NCBI RefSeq assembly: GCF_000725805.1
Contig: NZ_JOFT01000058.1
Location: 1-46,430, forward strand
Reading direction: 5' to 3'
DNA from: Streptomyces xanthophaeus
GTDB taxonomy: Bacteria; Actinomycetota; Actinomycetes; Streptomycetales; Streptomycetaceae
DNA: 46,430 bases
Both the position numbers and the translations under genes were made by a program. Positions 35,864 to 44,223 of the stretch are shown here, one piece after another; positions within the stretch are counted from its first letter, which is position 1, and each line of letters opens with the position of its first letter. The notes below the pieces were generated by a model. That model was not told where the DNA came from. It saw only the letters and a program-made list of their open reading frames with translations, and did not search any database.

Positions 35864-36691
35864 TCAGGCGTTCCAGACGCCGGCCGCCGCCGCCTCGCGG
35901 GCGTAGTCGGCGAAGTCCCGCGGCCGCCGGCCCAGGACCTCCTCCACCCCGTTCGCCAGATGGGCGTTGCGCCCGTCGAGGATCAGCGTGAACAGGTCGG
36001 CGAAGTCCTCCGGCAGGCCGTGCTCGCGCAGCACCGCGCGATAGGCCTCGCCCGAGACCGGGACGTACGCGATCTCACGGCCCGTGGCCTTCGACAGCTC
36101 GGCGGCGACGTCGTGGAAGCTGAGGAGGCGGGGGCCGGTCAGCTCGTACGTCCGGCCGATGTGCCGGTCGTCGGTCAGCGCGGCCACCACCACGTCGGCG
36201 ATGTCCCCGGCGTCGACGAAGGGCTCCACGGCGTCCGCGGTGGGCAGGGCGATCTCGCCGGCCAGGACCGGCTCCAGGAAGAAGCCCTCGTCGAAGTTCT
36301 GGTGGAACCACGCGGCGCGGACGACGGTCCAGTCGGCGCCGGAGGCCTTCAGCTCCTCCTCGGCGCGCTGGGCCGCCTCCTCGCCGCGGCCGGAGAGCAG
36401 GACCAGGCGGCGCACTCCGGAGGCCACCGCGGCCCGGGAGAAGGCACCGACCTGCTCGGCGGCCCCGGGGAAGGCGAGGTCGGGGTAGTAGGTGACGTAC
36501 ACCCGGTCGACTCCCTCCAGGGCAGGCCCCCAGGTGTCGGGCCGGTCCCAGTCGAAGGGCGGCTCGCCGGTGCGGGAGCCGACCCTGACGGGGCGGCCCC
36601 GGGCGGCGAGCGTCTCGGCGACGCGGCGGCCGGTCTTGCCGGTGCCGCCGATGACGAGGGTGGTCTGCGTGGTCTGCGTGTCCTGGGTCAT
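35864..36691 (-). CDS. NmrA-like NAD(P)-binding protein
   Basis: 275 residues with start MTQDTQTTQTT at 36691. The dinucleotide motif is LVIGGTGKTGRRVAETLA, later RLVLLSGRGEEAAQ and YELTGPRLLSFHDVAAEL. This is the usual NmrA/azoreductase-like layout paired with AraC regulators in Streptomyces. No dedicated role for the replicon is visible; probably a stress or redox-sensing reductase. Confidence 0.88.
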   Translation of the reverse strand: MTQDTQTTQTTLVIGGTGKTGRRVAETLAARGRPVRVGSRTGEPPFDWDRPDTWGPALEGVDRVYVTYYPDLAFPGAAEQVGAFSRAAVASGVRRLVLLSGRGEEAAQRAEEELKASGADWTVVRAAWFHQNFDEGFFLEPVLAGEIALPTADAVEPFVDAGDIADVVVAALTDDRHIGRTYELTGPRLLSFHDVAAELSKATGREIAYVPVSGEAYRAVLREHGLPEDFADLFTLILDGRNAHLANGVEEVLGRRPRDFADYAREAAAAGVWNA

Positions 36692-36773
36692 GGGTTCAGT
36701 CAATTCCACTGCCGCGAGACGGGCCATAGCCGCAAAGCTCAGACGCATACGCGTGCGTCTCAGGAACAGGTGT

Positions 36774-36971
36774 TCACTTCAGGGTGTGGGCGACCAGGGC
36801 GTTGGCGTGACCGTGGCCCAGCCCGTGTTCCGTCTTGAGCCAGGAGACGAGCTCCATGTGCCGGGTGAGGGGCGAGGAGCGGATGAGGTCCTGCCAGTGG
36901 GAGACCGGGAAGCCGTACTTCTTCTCGATGGAGGGGAAGTAGGAGGCCGGTCCCTTGGGCGTCTGGGTCAT
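36774..36971 (-). CDS. Small DUF4287-like protein
   Basis: 65 residues, start MTQTPKGPASYFPSIEKKYG at 36971. It has a single short helical domain with WQDLIRS and HMELVSWLKTEHGLGHGHANALVAH. This matches DUF4287, a small soluble family of unknown function. It stands alone between two unrelated genes. Confidence 0.8.
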   Translation of the reverse strand: MTQTPKGPASYFPSIEKKYGFPVSHWQDLIRSSPLTRHMELVSWLKTEHGLGHGHANALVAHTLK

Positions 36972-37150
36972 GTCCGTGGTTCCTGTCCGTCCGTGGTCGG
37001 CGCGCCGTGCATCCGCTGTCAGGAGGAGAGACCACCGGGCCGCCCGGAACTCATCGCTCGGAGCCGGCAAATCTTTCGCAGACGTCCGAGGCCGCTGCGA
37101 CGGCCCCCCTCAACCGGAGCGCAGGTCAAGCAATGTGATCACATGTCGGT

Positions 37151-37696
37151 ATGACGAGGACGCTCTACCTGCTCTGTTCCGCCGCCCCGCCCGTGTTCGA
37201 CGTGGCCCACGTGATCGAGGATGCCCGGGCCCGGGGCTGGGACGTGTGCCTGGGCCTGACGCCGAGCGCGGCCCACTGGCTGGCCGGGAGCCTCGACGGG
37301 CTGGCGGCCCTGACCGGCCACCCGGTGCGGTGGCAGTACAAGCTGCCCGGGGAGCCCGACGTATGGCCCGTGGCCGATGCACTGCTCGTCGCCCCGGCCA
37401 CCTTCAACACCCTCAACTCCTGGGCGCTCGGCCTCACCGACCGGTTCGCGGTCGGGGTCGCCGCCGAGGCGCTCGGCAAGGGCACTCCGGTGGTGACCGT
37501 CCCCTGCCTGAACTCCGCGCTCGCCGCGCACCCGCGGTTCGACCAGTCCCTGGCCGTACTGAGCGGGGCCGGGGCGACGGTGCTGTACGGCGAGGGCGGC
37601 TTCGTCCCCGGCCCGGCCGGCCCCGACGCCCCCGACCACTTCCCGTGGCAGGCGGCGCTGGACGCCGTGGACCGGGGCCGGACCGCCTTCGCGTAG
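37151..37696 (+). CDS. Flavoprotein of the PPC decarboxylase fold
   Basis: 181 residues. The N-terminal LYLLCSAAPPVFDV and the FMN-contact block ALLVAPATFNTLNSWALGLTD (PAT-N-T) are those of HFCD-type flavoproteins, such as phosphopantothenoylcysteine decarboxylase and lantibiotic decarboxylases. VVTVPCLNSALAAHP follows. No partner gene is nearby, so the substrate is unknown. It ends just before the first GTTAAC array. Confidence 0.85.
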   Translation: MTRTLYLLCSAAPPVFDVAHVIEDARARGWDVCLGLTPSAAHWLAGSLDGLAALTGHPVRWQYKLPGEPDVWPVADALLVAPATFNTLNSWALGLTDRFAVGVAAEALGKGTPVVTVPCLNSALAAHPRFDQSLAVLSGAGATVLYGEGGFVPGPAGPDAPDHFPWQAALDAVDRGRTAFA

Positions 37697-37716
37697 GGCC
37701 GGGAAAGGCGGCGAGC

Positions 37717-37765
37717 GTTAACGGCGTTAACGCCGCCGACCGTTAACGGCGTTAACGCCGTTAAC
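37717..37765. repeat. GTTAAC array 1 (intergenic)
   Basis: Five exact GTTAAC sites at 37717, 37726, 37742, 37751 and 37760. Within each group the period is 9 bp (GTTAACGGCGTTAAC), giving a perfect palindrome. The array lies between the flavoprotein gene and the receptor homologue, 1.0 kb before parA, and marks the left border of the maintenance region. Confidence 0.9.
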
Positions 37766-37844
37766 GCCCGGGCACCCCTCCCGCCTGCCAAAAACTAATA
37801 AGGCAAACCAGTCCAAACCCCAGCGAACAGCCTGCCCTTCCTCT

Positions 37845-37874
37845 AAAAAAGTACTTGTCGACTGGTTTTCTTTG
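37845..37874 (+). promoter_or_regulatory. ARE-like operator upstream of the third receptor homologue
   Basis: A dyad centred on GTCGAC (AAAGTACTTGTCGAC then TGGTTTTCTTTGG) matches itself inverted at 9 of 15 positions and has the AT-rich shoulders of autoregulatory elements. It lies about 85 bp before the gene at 37957, so autoregulation is likely. Confidence 0.5.
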
Positions 37875-37956
37875 GCGCTGTCCCACTACATTGCTCCTCG
37901 TGCGAGCCTCCGCATCCCCCCACCTCCGGCTCGCCGTGCACACAGGAGACGTATAC

Positions 37957-38631
37957 GTGGCGAGGGTCAGGCAGGAACGGGCCGAGATCACCCGTCAGGC
38001 GATCCTCGACGGCGCAGCCGCCGCCTTCGACGCCGCAGGGTTCGAAGGCACCAGCCTCAGCGACGTGGTCAGGCGCGCGGGAGTCACCAAGGGCGCCCTG
38101 TACTTCCACTTCCAGTCCAAGGAAGCCCTCGCCCGCACCCTGATGGCCGAGCAGCTCCAGGTGGGTGAGGGCGTCCCCGCCATCGCCGACCCGGGCCTCC
38201 AGACGGTCATCGACCTCACCCACCAGATGGCGTACGGACTGCGCACCAACGTCCGCATCCGCGCCGGGATCCGGCTGGTCATCGAGTTCGGCTCCTTCAC
38301 CCACCCGGACCCGGTCCCGTACGACGCCTGGATCGACACCTGCGTCAGCTGCCTGGTCCCGGCCCAGCAGCGCGGCGACGTACTGCCCTCGCTCGACGTG
38401 CACGACCTCGCGACGCTCTTCGTCGGCTCGTTCACCGGCATCCAGGTCACCTCGCACGTGCGCACCGGCCGCGACGACCTGCACACCCGGCTCGTCGACC
38501 TCTGGAACCTCCTCCTCCCGGGGGTCGTGCCCGCCGACCGCATCCCCCTCTTCGACCCGGCCGGCTCGGCCGCGTGCCGGGCCGAACTCGCTCTGCCCGC
38601 CCCCGACTCCCTCGGAGTCCCGGTCGGCTGA
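37957..38631 (+). CDS. Third butyrolactone-receptor-like TetR regulator
   Basis: 224 residues. The GTG at 37957 follows AGGAGA. The HTH ARVRQERAEITRQAIL...VTKGALYFHFQSKEALA is of the ArpA/ScbR type, and the ligand domain shows NVRIRAGIRLVIEFGSF. No synthase gene is adjacent; it sits between GTTAAC array 1 and parA. It may sense the same signal and tie plasmid functions to development, or be a leftover of another cluster. Closed by a strong terminator. Confidence 0.9.
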   Translation: MARVRQERAEITRQAILDGAAAAFDAAGFEGTSLSDVVRRAGVTKGALYFHFQSKEALARTLMAEQLQVGEGVPAIADPGLQTVIDLTHQMAYGLRTNVRIRAGIRLVIEFGSFTHPDPVPYDAWIDTCVSCLVPAQQRGDVLPSLDVHDLATLFVGSFTGIQVTSHVRTGRDDLHTRLVDLWNLLLPGVVPADRIPLFDPAGSAACRAELALPAPDSLGVPVG

Positions 38632-38640
38632 CACCGCATC

Positions 38641-38709
38641 CAGGGCGGCCTCGCACACGCCGTGGTGAACCACGGGGGTGCTCACTACGGCGTGTGCGAG
38701 GCCGCCCTG
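38641..38709 (+). terminator. Long hairpin terminator before parA
   Basis: A perfect 23-bp inverted repeat (38641-38663 and 38687-38709) flanks a 23-nt loop, 9 bp after the receptor stop. It insulates the par operon from upstream transcription. Confidence 0.85.
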
Positions 38710-38801
38710 TCGCGTACCCGGGGTCCCTCCACCCGCATTTCGTTAGCAAGCTTCAAGCGTGGCGGTCCCCTGAACCCCCGAACGTTAGTAAAGTCCCTCT
38801 C

Positions 38802-40070
38802 ATGACTTCGCCCTCGTCCCAGAGCGACCGAGAGAAGGTCGTCTCCAAGCTCCCCCCGTGGCTGCGCCAGGAACTGAAGATCCGCACCGCTCAACTGCGG
38901 GTGGACATCCAGGACGCCGTCCACCAGGGCATCGCCCAGTGGAGCGCGCTCGCCTCCGCCCCCGCCCCCGTCGACACCTCCGGCGCCGAGTCCTTCTCCA
39001 CCTGGCTGCCCTCCGGCCAGTGGGAGTCCTTCCGCTCCGGCGCCAAGGACCGCGGGGTCTCCCTCATCCAGGGACTGGCCCAGGCCGTGCGGCTCTGGCT
39101 GGAGACGAACCCGGCCCCCACCGTGCAGCGGCCCTCCGTCGTACGCCGCATCGTCGTGTGCAACCAGAAGGGCGGCGTCGGCAAGACCGCCATCACCGCC
39201 GGCACCGCCGAGGCCCTGGCCGAGGACCCGGAAACCCTCCACCCGGTGCGCATCGCCCGCCAGCTGGCCCGCCTCACGGCCACCGGGGACGAGGGCGACG
39301 GCGGTCAGCCGGACACGGCGACCACACCCCTCGACCTGGAGGACCTCCCGGGCCTGGGCATGCGCGTCCTGCTCGTCGACTTCGACCCGCAGGGCCACCT
39401 GACCAAGCAGCTCGGCCAGCAGCCGCTGCCCATCGGCGGCGACAGCCTCACCTGCCACATGGCGGGCGAGGCCAAGGGCCCGCTCGCCGACCTGATCGTG
39501 CCCGTCCCGGGCGACCGGTTCGGCGACCGGCTGCACATCCTGCCCGCCTGCACGGACGCCTTCCTCCTCGACGTCCGCCTCTCCACCGTCCGCGCCCGCG
39601 AGGCCGCCCTCGAACGGGCCCTCTCCCCCGTCGAGTCCGACTACGACGTCATCCTCATCGACTGCCCCCCGAGCCTCGGCCTGAGCATGGACGCGGCCAT
39701 CTACTACGGGCGCCGCCGCGACAACGAACAGCCCGGAGCCTCCGGCGCGCTGATCGTCGTACAGGCGGAGGACTCCTCGGCCGACGCGTACGACCTGCTC
39801 ACCTCCCAGATCAATGACCTGCGCGACGACCTCAGCCTCGACATCGGCTACCTCGGGCTCGTCGTGAACCTCTACGACGGGCGGCGCGGCTACATCGCGA
39901 CCTCGTCCCTCCAGGCCTGGATGGACATAAAGGATCCGCGCGTCGTCGCCATCGTTCCCGACCTCAAGGAACAGCGCGAAGCCGTCCGCGTGAAGCAGCC
40001 CCTCTTCGTCTACGCCCCCAGAGGCGACCAGGCCGTCGCCCTGCGCGCCCTCGCACGGGAGATCTCATGA
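38802..40070 (+). CDS. parA: ParA-type partition ATPase
   Basis: 422 residues. Deviant Walker A KGGVGKT at 123-129, VLLVDFDPQGHLT (A') and DVILIDCPPSLGLS (Walker B). A long N-terminal region (1-115, LPPWLRQELKIRTAQL and SGAKDRGVSLIQGLAQAV) looks like a DNA-binding or ribbon-helix extension, as in plasmid type Ia ParA proteins. About 40 residues are inserted between the Walker A helix and the A' strand. No clear ribosome site precedes the ATG, so the mRNA may be leaderless. It overlaps parB by 4 bp. It moves the replicon to daughter compartments using ATP-dependent DNA binding. Confidence 0.93.
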   Translation: MTSPSSQSDREKVVSKLPPWLRQELKIRTAQLRVDIQDAVHQGIAQWSALASAPAPVDTSGAESFSTWLPSGQWESFRSGAKDRGVSLIQGLAQAVRLWLETNPAPTVQRPSVVRRIVVCNQKGGVGKTAITAGTAEALAEDPETLHPVRIARQLARLTATGDEGDGGQPDTATTPLDLEDLPGLGMRVLLVDFDPQGHLTKQLGQQPLPIGGDSLTCHMAGEAKGPLADLIVPVPGDRFGDRLHILPACTDAFLLDVRLSTVRAREAALERALSPVESDYDVILIDCPPSLGLSMDAAIYYGRRRDNEQPGASGALIVVQAEDSSADAYDLLTSQINDLRDDLSLDIGYLGLVVNLYDGRRGYIATSSLQAWMDIKDPRVVAIVPDLKEQREAVRVKQPLFVYAPRGDQAVALRALAREIS

Positions 40071-41014
40071 GCAGCAAGGCCGACAAACTCGCCGTCTCCG
40101 CGTCCTTCGCCCGTGCCCAGCCCGTCGGCGTCAGCTCCCGCCGCGCGGCGATCGCCGAAGCCACCGCCGCCCCCACCTCCGGGATCGTCCCGCCGTCGGA
40201 AGTCCCCATCGAGGCGCTGGCCCACAACCCGTTCAACCTCCGCGAGGAGCTCACCGAGCTGGAGGAGATGGCGCAGTCCCTCACCGCCCGGGGCCAGCTC
40301 CAGCCCCTCGCGGTCGCCACCCGGATGGCCTTCATGGAGGCCCACCCGGGCCAGACCGACGGCCTCGGCCGCGCCCCGTACGTCGTCATCGACGGCAACC
40401 GGCGCCTGGCGGCGGCCCAGCTGGCGGGCCTCAAGTCGATGCACATCCACGTCAACGACTCCCTGGCCACCTCGGCGGCCGACATCCTCGAATCGGCGCT
40501 GATCGCCAACATCCACCGGGTCGACGTGGCACCCATGGACCAGGCCCGCGCCCTCCAGGAACTCGTCGACGTACACGGCTCCCAGGCCCAGGTCGCCAAG
40601 CGGCTCGGCAAGACGGCGGCCTGGGTCTCCCAGCGCCTGGCCCTCCTCCAGCTCACCCCGGACCTCCAGGACAAGGTGGAGTCGGGCGAGCTGAAGGTGG
40701 AACCGGCCCGGCGCATCGGGCGGCTGCCGCAGGAGGAACAGGAGGCAGCGGCGGAGGCCACCGTTAACGCCGTTAATCCCCCCCGACAGCGCACCCGGAC
40801 CGTTAACGGCGTTAACGCCGTTAACGCCCCCGCCCCGGCACCCGCGGACCGCTCCGAAGGCACGGAAGCCGTTAACGGCGTTAACGCCGTTAACGCGACC
40901 CCACGGCTCACGATCGCGGCCGGCTCCCCGGAGGACATCGCGAACGCCCTGGCCGCCCAGCTGTCCCCTGACGACCTCAAGGCCGTCACGGAGCTCCTCC
41001 TGAGCCGGATCTAG
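40067..41014 (+). CDS. parB: ParB-type centromere-binding protein with Val-Asn repeats
   Basis: 315 residues. The N-terminal ParB/Srx domain has LAHNPFNLRE and the nucleotide-site motif DGNRRLAAAQ (109-118). The HTH is at 172-192 (SQAQVAKRLGKTAAWVSQRL). Residues about 233-280 form a Pro/Ala linker carrying three VN blocks (TVNAVN, TVNGVNAVNA, AVNGVNAVNA) encoded by GTTAAC sites, followed by a short C-terminal dimerisation-like segment (EDIANALAAQLSPDDLKAVTELLLS). So the gene for the presumed site-binding protein itself carries seven copies of the presumed site. ATG overlaps the parA stop. Confidence 0.92.
   Translation: MSSKADKLAVSASFARAQPVGVSSRRAAIAEATAAPTSGIVPPSEVPIEALAHNPFNLREELTELEEMAQSLTARGQLQPLAVATRMAFMEAHPGQTDGLGRAPYVVIDGNRRLAAAQLAGLKSMHIHVNDSLATSAADILESALIANIHRVDVAPMDQARALQELVDVHGSQAQVAKRLGKTAAWVSQRLALLQLTPDLQDKVESGELKVEPARRIGRLPQEEQEAAAEATVNAVNPPRQRTRTVNGVNAVNAPAPAPADRSEGTEAVNGVNAVNATPRLTIAAGSPEDIANALAAQLSPDDLKAVTELLLSRI
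40763..40894 (+). repeat. GTTAAC array 2, inside parB
   Basis: Seven exact sites at 40763, 40802, 40811, 40820, 40871, 40880 and 40889, plus a decayed GTTAAT at 40772. Every site is in frame as GTT-AAC (Val-Asn), with GGC or GCC between at 9-bp phase. Val is normally GTC or GTG in this DNA, so the repeated GTT points to selection on the DNA. Confidence 0.92.
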
Positions 41015-41037
41015 GACGGGCACCCACCGACGGGGGC

Positions 41038-41061
41038 GTTAACGGCGTTAACGCCGTTAAC
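41038..41061. repeat. GTTAAC array 3, between parB and tap
   Basis: Three sites at 41038, 41047 and 41056 form a perfect 24-bp palindrome. It lies in the tap leader; three GTGCGTTTC-like direct repeats follow (about 41081-41111). A protein bound here could also control tap-tpg. Confidence 0.92.
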
Positions 41062-41140
41062 GCCGACGCAGCGCCCCACGTGCGTTTCGTGTGCGTTCAA
41101 CCGTGCGCTTCACATAGGCTGCACCCGGAGGTACCCCACC

Positions 41141-43540
41141 ATGCACGAGGAACAAGACGGCCTCTTCGCCGCGGTCGACGCCCTGCTCGAAGAGGCAGCG
41201 GCGCAGGACGCCCTGCCGCACCCCGACGAGCGCAAGCGCCTGCGCGAGGCCGCCGGGCTCAGCCAGGACCAGATCGCCAAGGCCCTGTCCGTCCGCCGGG
41301 AGACCGTCACTTCCTGGGAGACCGGCCGCACGGCCCCCCGCCCCCCGAAGCGCGCGGCCTACATCCGCCTCCTGGACGGCCTGGCCACCCTCCACCCCAT
41401 TAACGCCGTTAACGCGGACGCCCCCCCGGCACCCGGCACCCCGGCACCCATTAACGCCGTTAACGCGGACCGAGCCCCACAGACCGCCGGGACCGTTAAC
41501 GGCGTTAACGCCGAGCACCGACACCTTCCGGCCGACTCAGGCACCGTTAACGCCGTTAACGCGGAGCCCACCCGGGCACCCGAGACCCAGGGCACCGTTA
41601 ACGCCGTTAACGCGGAACCGAAGCCGCAGCCCCCCACCCCCCTCGGGACCGTTAACGCCGTTAACGCCGTTAACGCCCCGCCCCCCGGACGGGACTCACA
41701 GACCTCGGGGACCGGGACCGCCACAGGGACCGTTAACGGCGTTAACGCCGAACCCACCCCGGCACCCAAGAATCCGGCACCCGAGACTGCGGTACCCGGG
41801 ACCCAAGGGGAGACCGCCAACGCACCGGCTGCCCGCCGCCGCCCCGCCGCCTGGAACCGTCCCGCCGCCCTGGAAGGCAACGGCCCCCTGGCCGTCCTGG
41901 ACGGCCACGGCCGCGCCCACGCCTCCGGCGGCCTGGTCCTCGACCACCCCACCACCGGCCTGCCCGACCTCGTCACCTGGGCCCTGGGCCCCGGGGCCGA
42001 CCTCCGCTCCCCCCGCCTGCACCGCAACGGCAAGGACGGCGACCCCCTCCTCGTCCTCACCCCCGACGCCACGGAAGCCCTCGGCCTCCCCCTCGTCCTA
42101 GAGGACCGCCGCGGCCTGCGCCTCCCCGACGACCACCCGGTCCTGCGCCAGCTCGCCAAGGCCAAGTGGCAGCTCACCCGACGCGGCTTCGGCCCCTGGC
42201 CCCGCATCTACCGCCCGGCCACCCAGGGCGGTCCCCGCCAGTGCGTCCAGCTCGCGATCCTCCCCTGGGGCGCCCTCGACCCGCGGGCCTGGGGCGAGGA
42301 CACTTCCGGCCTCCCGGCTCCGGAACTCGCCGAGCTGCTCACCTGCTACGCCACCCGCGTCCTCACCCCCCGAGGATCCACCGCAGTCTCCGGCCTGGAA
42401 CTGATGACGGCCCTGCGCCCGCCCACCCGCGCCGCCCGGAACCCCGCCACCAACGCCTGGGAGTCCGCACTCGTCGCCGGTTCCCTCACCCGCCCGGTCG
42501 ACCCCGCTCCCCCGGAGGCCCCCGACGAACACCCGGTGGTCGCCGCCCTCTACCCGCGCGCCCACCAGCGGACCCCGGACCAGGTCCTCGACGAAGAGGC
42601 CTACGACTGGATCCGCGACCCGGAGCTCCTCACCGACGCCGAGTGCGCCCGCACCCACGCGGTCGGCATCGACGTGAACATGGCCTTCGCCGCCGCCGCG
42701 AACCGCCTCACCGTCGGCCTCGGCCCCGCCGCCCACACCAAGGCGCCCCGCTTCGACCCCAAGACCCCCGGCTGCTGGCTCGCCGACCTCTCGGGGCTCC
42801 GCCTCGACCCGCGCCTGCCCAGCCCCTTCACCCCCCACGGCAAGGCACCGACCGGTCCCGCCTGGTACGCGACCCCGACCCTCGCCTACGCCCAGGAGCT
42901 CGGCCACGAAGTCCACCCCACCGAGGCCTGGCTACGCCCGGAGAACGGCCCGTACCTCGACGCCTGGTACACCCGCCTCCGCGACGCCTACCTCGCCACG
43001 ATGGCCGACCTCGGCGTGCATCCCGGACTCGACGACACCGAGTTCCTCACCGCGATGCAGACCCACAAGCAGGACGACCCCGCGCGCACCGCCGTCCTCT
43101 CCGCGATCAAGTCCACCGTCAAGGGCGGCATCGGCAAGCTCCGCGAACGCCCCCAAGGCTCCGGCTACCGCCCCGGCGAACCCTGGCCCGCCCTGGAACG
43201 CCCCACCTGGCGCCCCGACATCAGGGCCGCCGTCATCGCGACGGCCCGCGTCAACATGCACCGCAAGATGCAGAAGCTCGCCACCACGGCCGGCCTGCAC
43301 CCCATCGCGGTGCTCTCCGACTGCGCGGTCTACCTTTCCGACGGTCCCAGCCCGCTCGACTTCCTCCCCCGCACCCCCGAGGGCAAGCCGCTGCCCGGAG
43401 GGTTCCGCCTCGGGGTCAGTCCCGGCATGGTCAAGCACGAGGGCACCCAACCCCTCCTGTGGGCCGTCCAGATGCTCGACGAACGACACAACCCGGCCCG
43501 CCACATCAAGGGCCACGACGCCGCGGCCGACGGGGAGTAA
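41141..43540 (+). CDS. tap: Telomere-associated protein Tap with a Val-Asn repeat linker
   Basis: 799 residues, longer than the roughly 740 I recall for S. coelicolor Tap. An XRE-type HTH is at about residues 25-75 (RLREAAGLSQDQIAKALSVR, TVTSWETGRTAPRPP). A low-complexity linker follows at about 86-235, with seven VNAVNA/VNGVNA/INAVNA blocks. From about 245 comes the large conserved Tap domain (LVTWALGPGADLRSPR, KWQLTRRGFGPWPRIYRPA, GIDVNMAFAAAANRL, STVKGGIGKLRERPQG). Tap binds the 3' overhang of telomeres and recruits Tpg. The downstream gene is tpg, 9 bp away, which settles the call. GGAGG precedes the ATG. The extra length is mostly the repeat linker. Confidence 0.9.
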   Translation: MHEEQDGLFAAVDALLEEAAAQDALPHPDERKRLREAAGLSQDQIAKALSVRRETVTSWETGRTAPRPPKRAAYIRLLDGLATLHPINAVNADAPPAPGTPAPINAVNADRAPQTAGTVNGVNAEHRHLPADSGTVNAVNAEPTRAPETQGTVNAVNAEPKPQPPTPLGTVNAVNAVNAPPPGRDSQTSGTGTATGTVNGVNAEPTPAPKNPAPETAVPGTQGETANAPAARRRPAAWNRPAALEGNGPLAVLDGHGRAHASGGLVLDHPTTGLPDLVTWALGPGADLRSPRLHRNGKDGDPLLVLTPDATEALGLPLVLEDRRGLRLPDDHPVLRQLAKAKWQLTRRGFGPWPRIYRPATQGGPRQCVQLAILPWGALDPRAWGEDTSGLPAPELAELLTCYATRVLTPRGSTAVSGLELMTALRPPTRAARNPATNAWESALVAGSLTRPVDPAPPEAPDEHPVVAALYPRAHQRTPDQVLDEEAYDWIRDPELLTDAECARTHAVGIDVNMAFAAAANRLTVGLGPAAHTKAPRFDPKTPGCWLADLSGLRLDPRLPSPFTPHGKAPTGPAWYATPTLAYAQELGHEVHPTEAWLRPENGPYLDAWYTRLRDAYLATMADLGVHPGLDDTEFLTAMQTHKQDDPARTAVLSAIKSTVKGGIGKLRERPQGSGYRPGEPWPALERPTWRPDIRAAVIATARVNMHRKMQKLATTAGLHPIAVLSDCAVYLSDGPSPLDFLPRTPEGKPLPGGFRLGVSPGMVKHEGTQPLLWAVQMLDERHNPARHIKGHDAAADGE
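41399..41746 (+). repeat. GTTAAC array 4, inside tap
   Basis: Fifteen sites in seven groups: ATTAAC 41399 with 41408; ATTAAC 41450 with 41459; 41495/41504; 41546/41555; 41597/41606; 41651/41660/41669; 41732/41741. All are in frame (Val-Asn or Ile-Asn). Group starts are 51, 45, 51, 51, 54 and 81 bp apart, so four of six gaps lie near five helical turns and would put the sites on one face of the DNA. Confidence 0.92.
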
Positions 43541-43549
43541 CAACCAGCC

Positions 43550-44104
43550 ATGTCCGAGATCAGCGACAGCCTCAGCCGCGCCGACGAACAGAACTTCACC
43601 CGCCCCGTCCCCAAATCAGCGGGCGCTCAGATGCGCTTCCTCGTCAAACAGCTCAAGTCCACCAAGGCAGTGGCGACCCTCCTCAACATCTCCCAGCGGA
43701 CCGTCGAGCGCTACGTGAAGGACCAGATCAAGCAGCCCAAGCCGGCCCTCTCGGCCCGCCTCGAAGGAGAGGTCCGCCGACGCTGGCAGCCCCTGGTCCG
43801 CAAGCGGGCGCGCGACAAGGCGGCAAAATCCACCGGCCTGGTCATCGAGACGCGCGCCCGGTTCGGATTCACCGCCGCTCCGGGAACGAGCGACGACGGC
43901 CGGATGCGCCGCATCACCCAGCACCTGCCGCCGGAGTACGCGAGCCGCCTCCTCGCAGCCCAGGAAGCGGGCGCCGCCGAGTCCCAGCTCCGCGCCATCG
44001 CAGCGGAAGGCCTCCAGGAGGTCTACTTCAAGGACAGCGGCTCCCGCGCCCAAGGACTCCTGGTCGAGTTCACCGACATCGACTACGTCGACTTCGCCTT
44101 CTAA
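43550..44104 (+). CDS. tpg: Telomere terminal protein Tpg
   Basis: 184 residues, exactly the family size. The N-terminal HTH is TKAVATLLNISQRTVERYV (38-56). A basic stretch RRRWQPLVRKRARDKAAK follows, then FGFTAAPGTSDDGRMRRIT (106-123). Tpg is covalently joined to the 5' end of linear Streptomyces DNA and primes end patching; in S. coelicolor the priming residue is Thr114, and here T113/S114 in PGTSD are in that place. The ribosome site GGGGAG lies within the end of tap, so the two are coupled. Strong evidence for a linear replicon. Confidence 0.93.
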   Translation: MSEISDSLSRADEQNFTRPVPKSAGAQMRFLVKQLKSTKAVATLLNISQRTVERYVKDQIKQPKPALSARLEGEVRRRWQPLVRKRARDKAAKSTGLVIETRARFGFTAAPGTSDDGRMRRITQHLPPEYASRLLAAQEAGAAESQLRAIAAEGLQEVYFKDSGSRAQGLLVEFTDIDYVDFAF

Positions 44105-44185
44105 CCCCACAAGGCCCTCTCCACCCCCTCTGCGCCCCGAAAAACCCCAGAGGGCCCCGGAGTGAACCCCGAAGCCCTCCAGCGC

Positions 44186-44204
44186 CCCTGAGACCCCCTC
44201 AGGG
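44186..44204. terminator. Short hairpin between convergent tpg and repL-like genes
   Basis: CCCTGAG-ACCCC-CTCAGGG, a 7-bp stem with a 5-nt loop, midway in the 119-bp convergent gap. Probably a bidirectional terminator. Confidence 0.5.
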
Positions 44205-44223
44205 CCCGGTAAGGCAAACATCA

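Noticed and set aside
37717..37765. GTTAAC arrays as chromosomal parS
   Set aside because: The Streptomyces chromosomal parS I know is GTTTCACGTGAAAC; the sequence, 9-bp phase and coding placement here are different.
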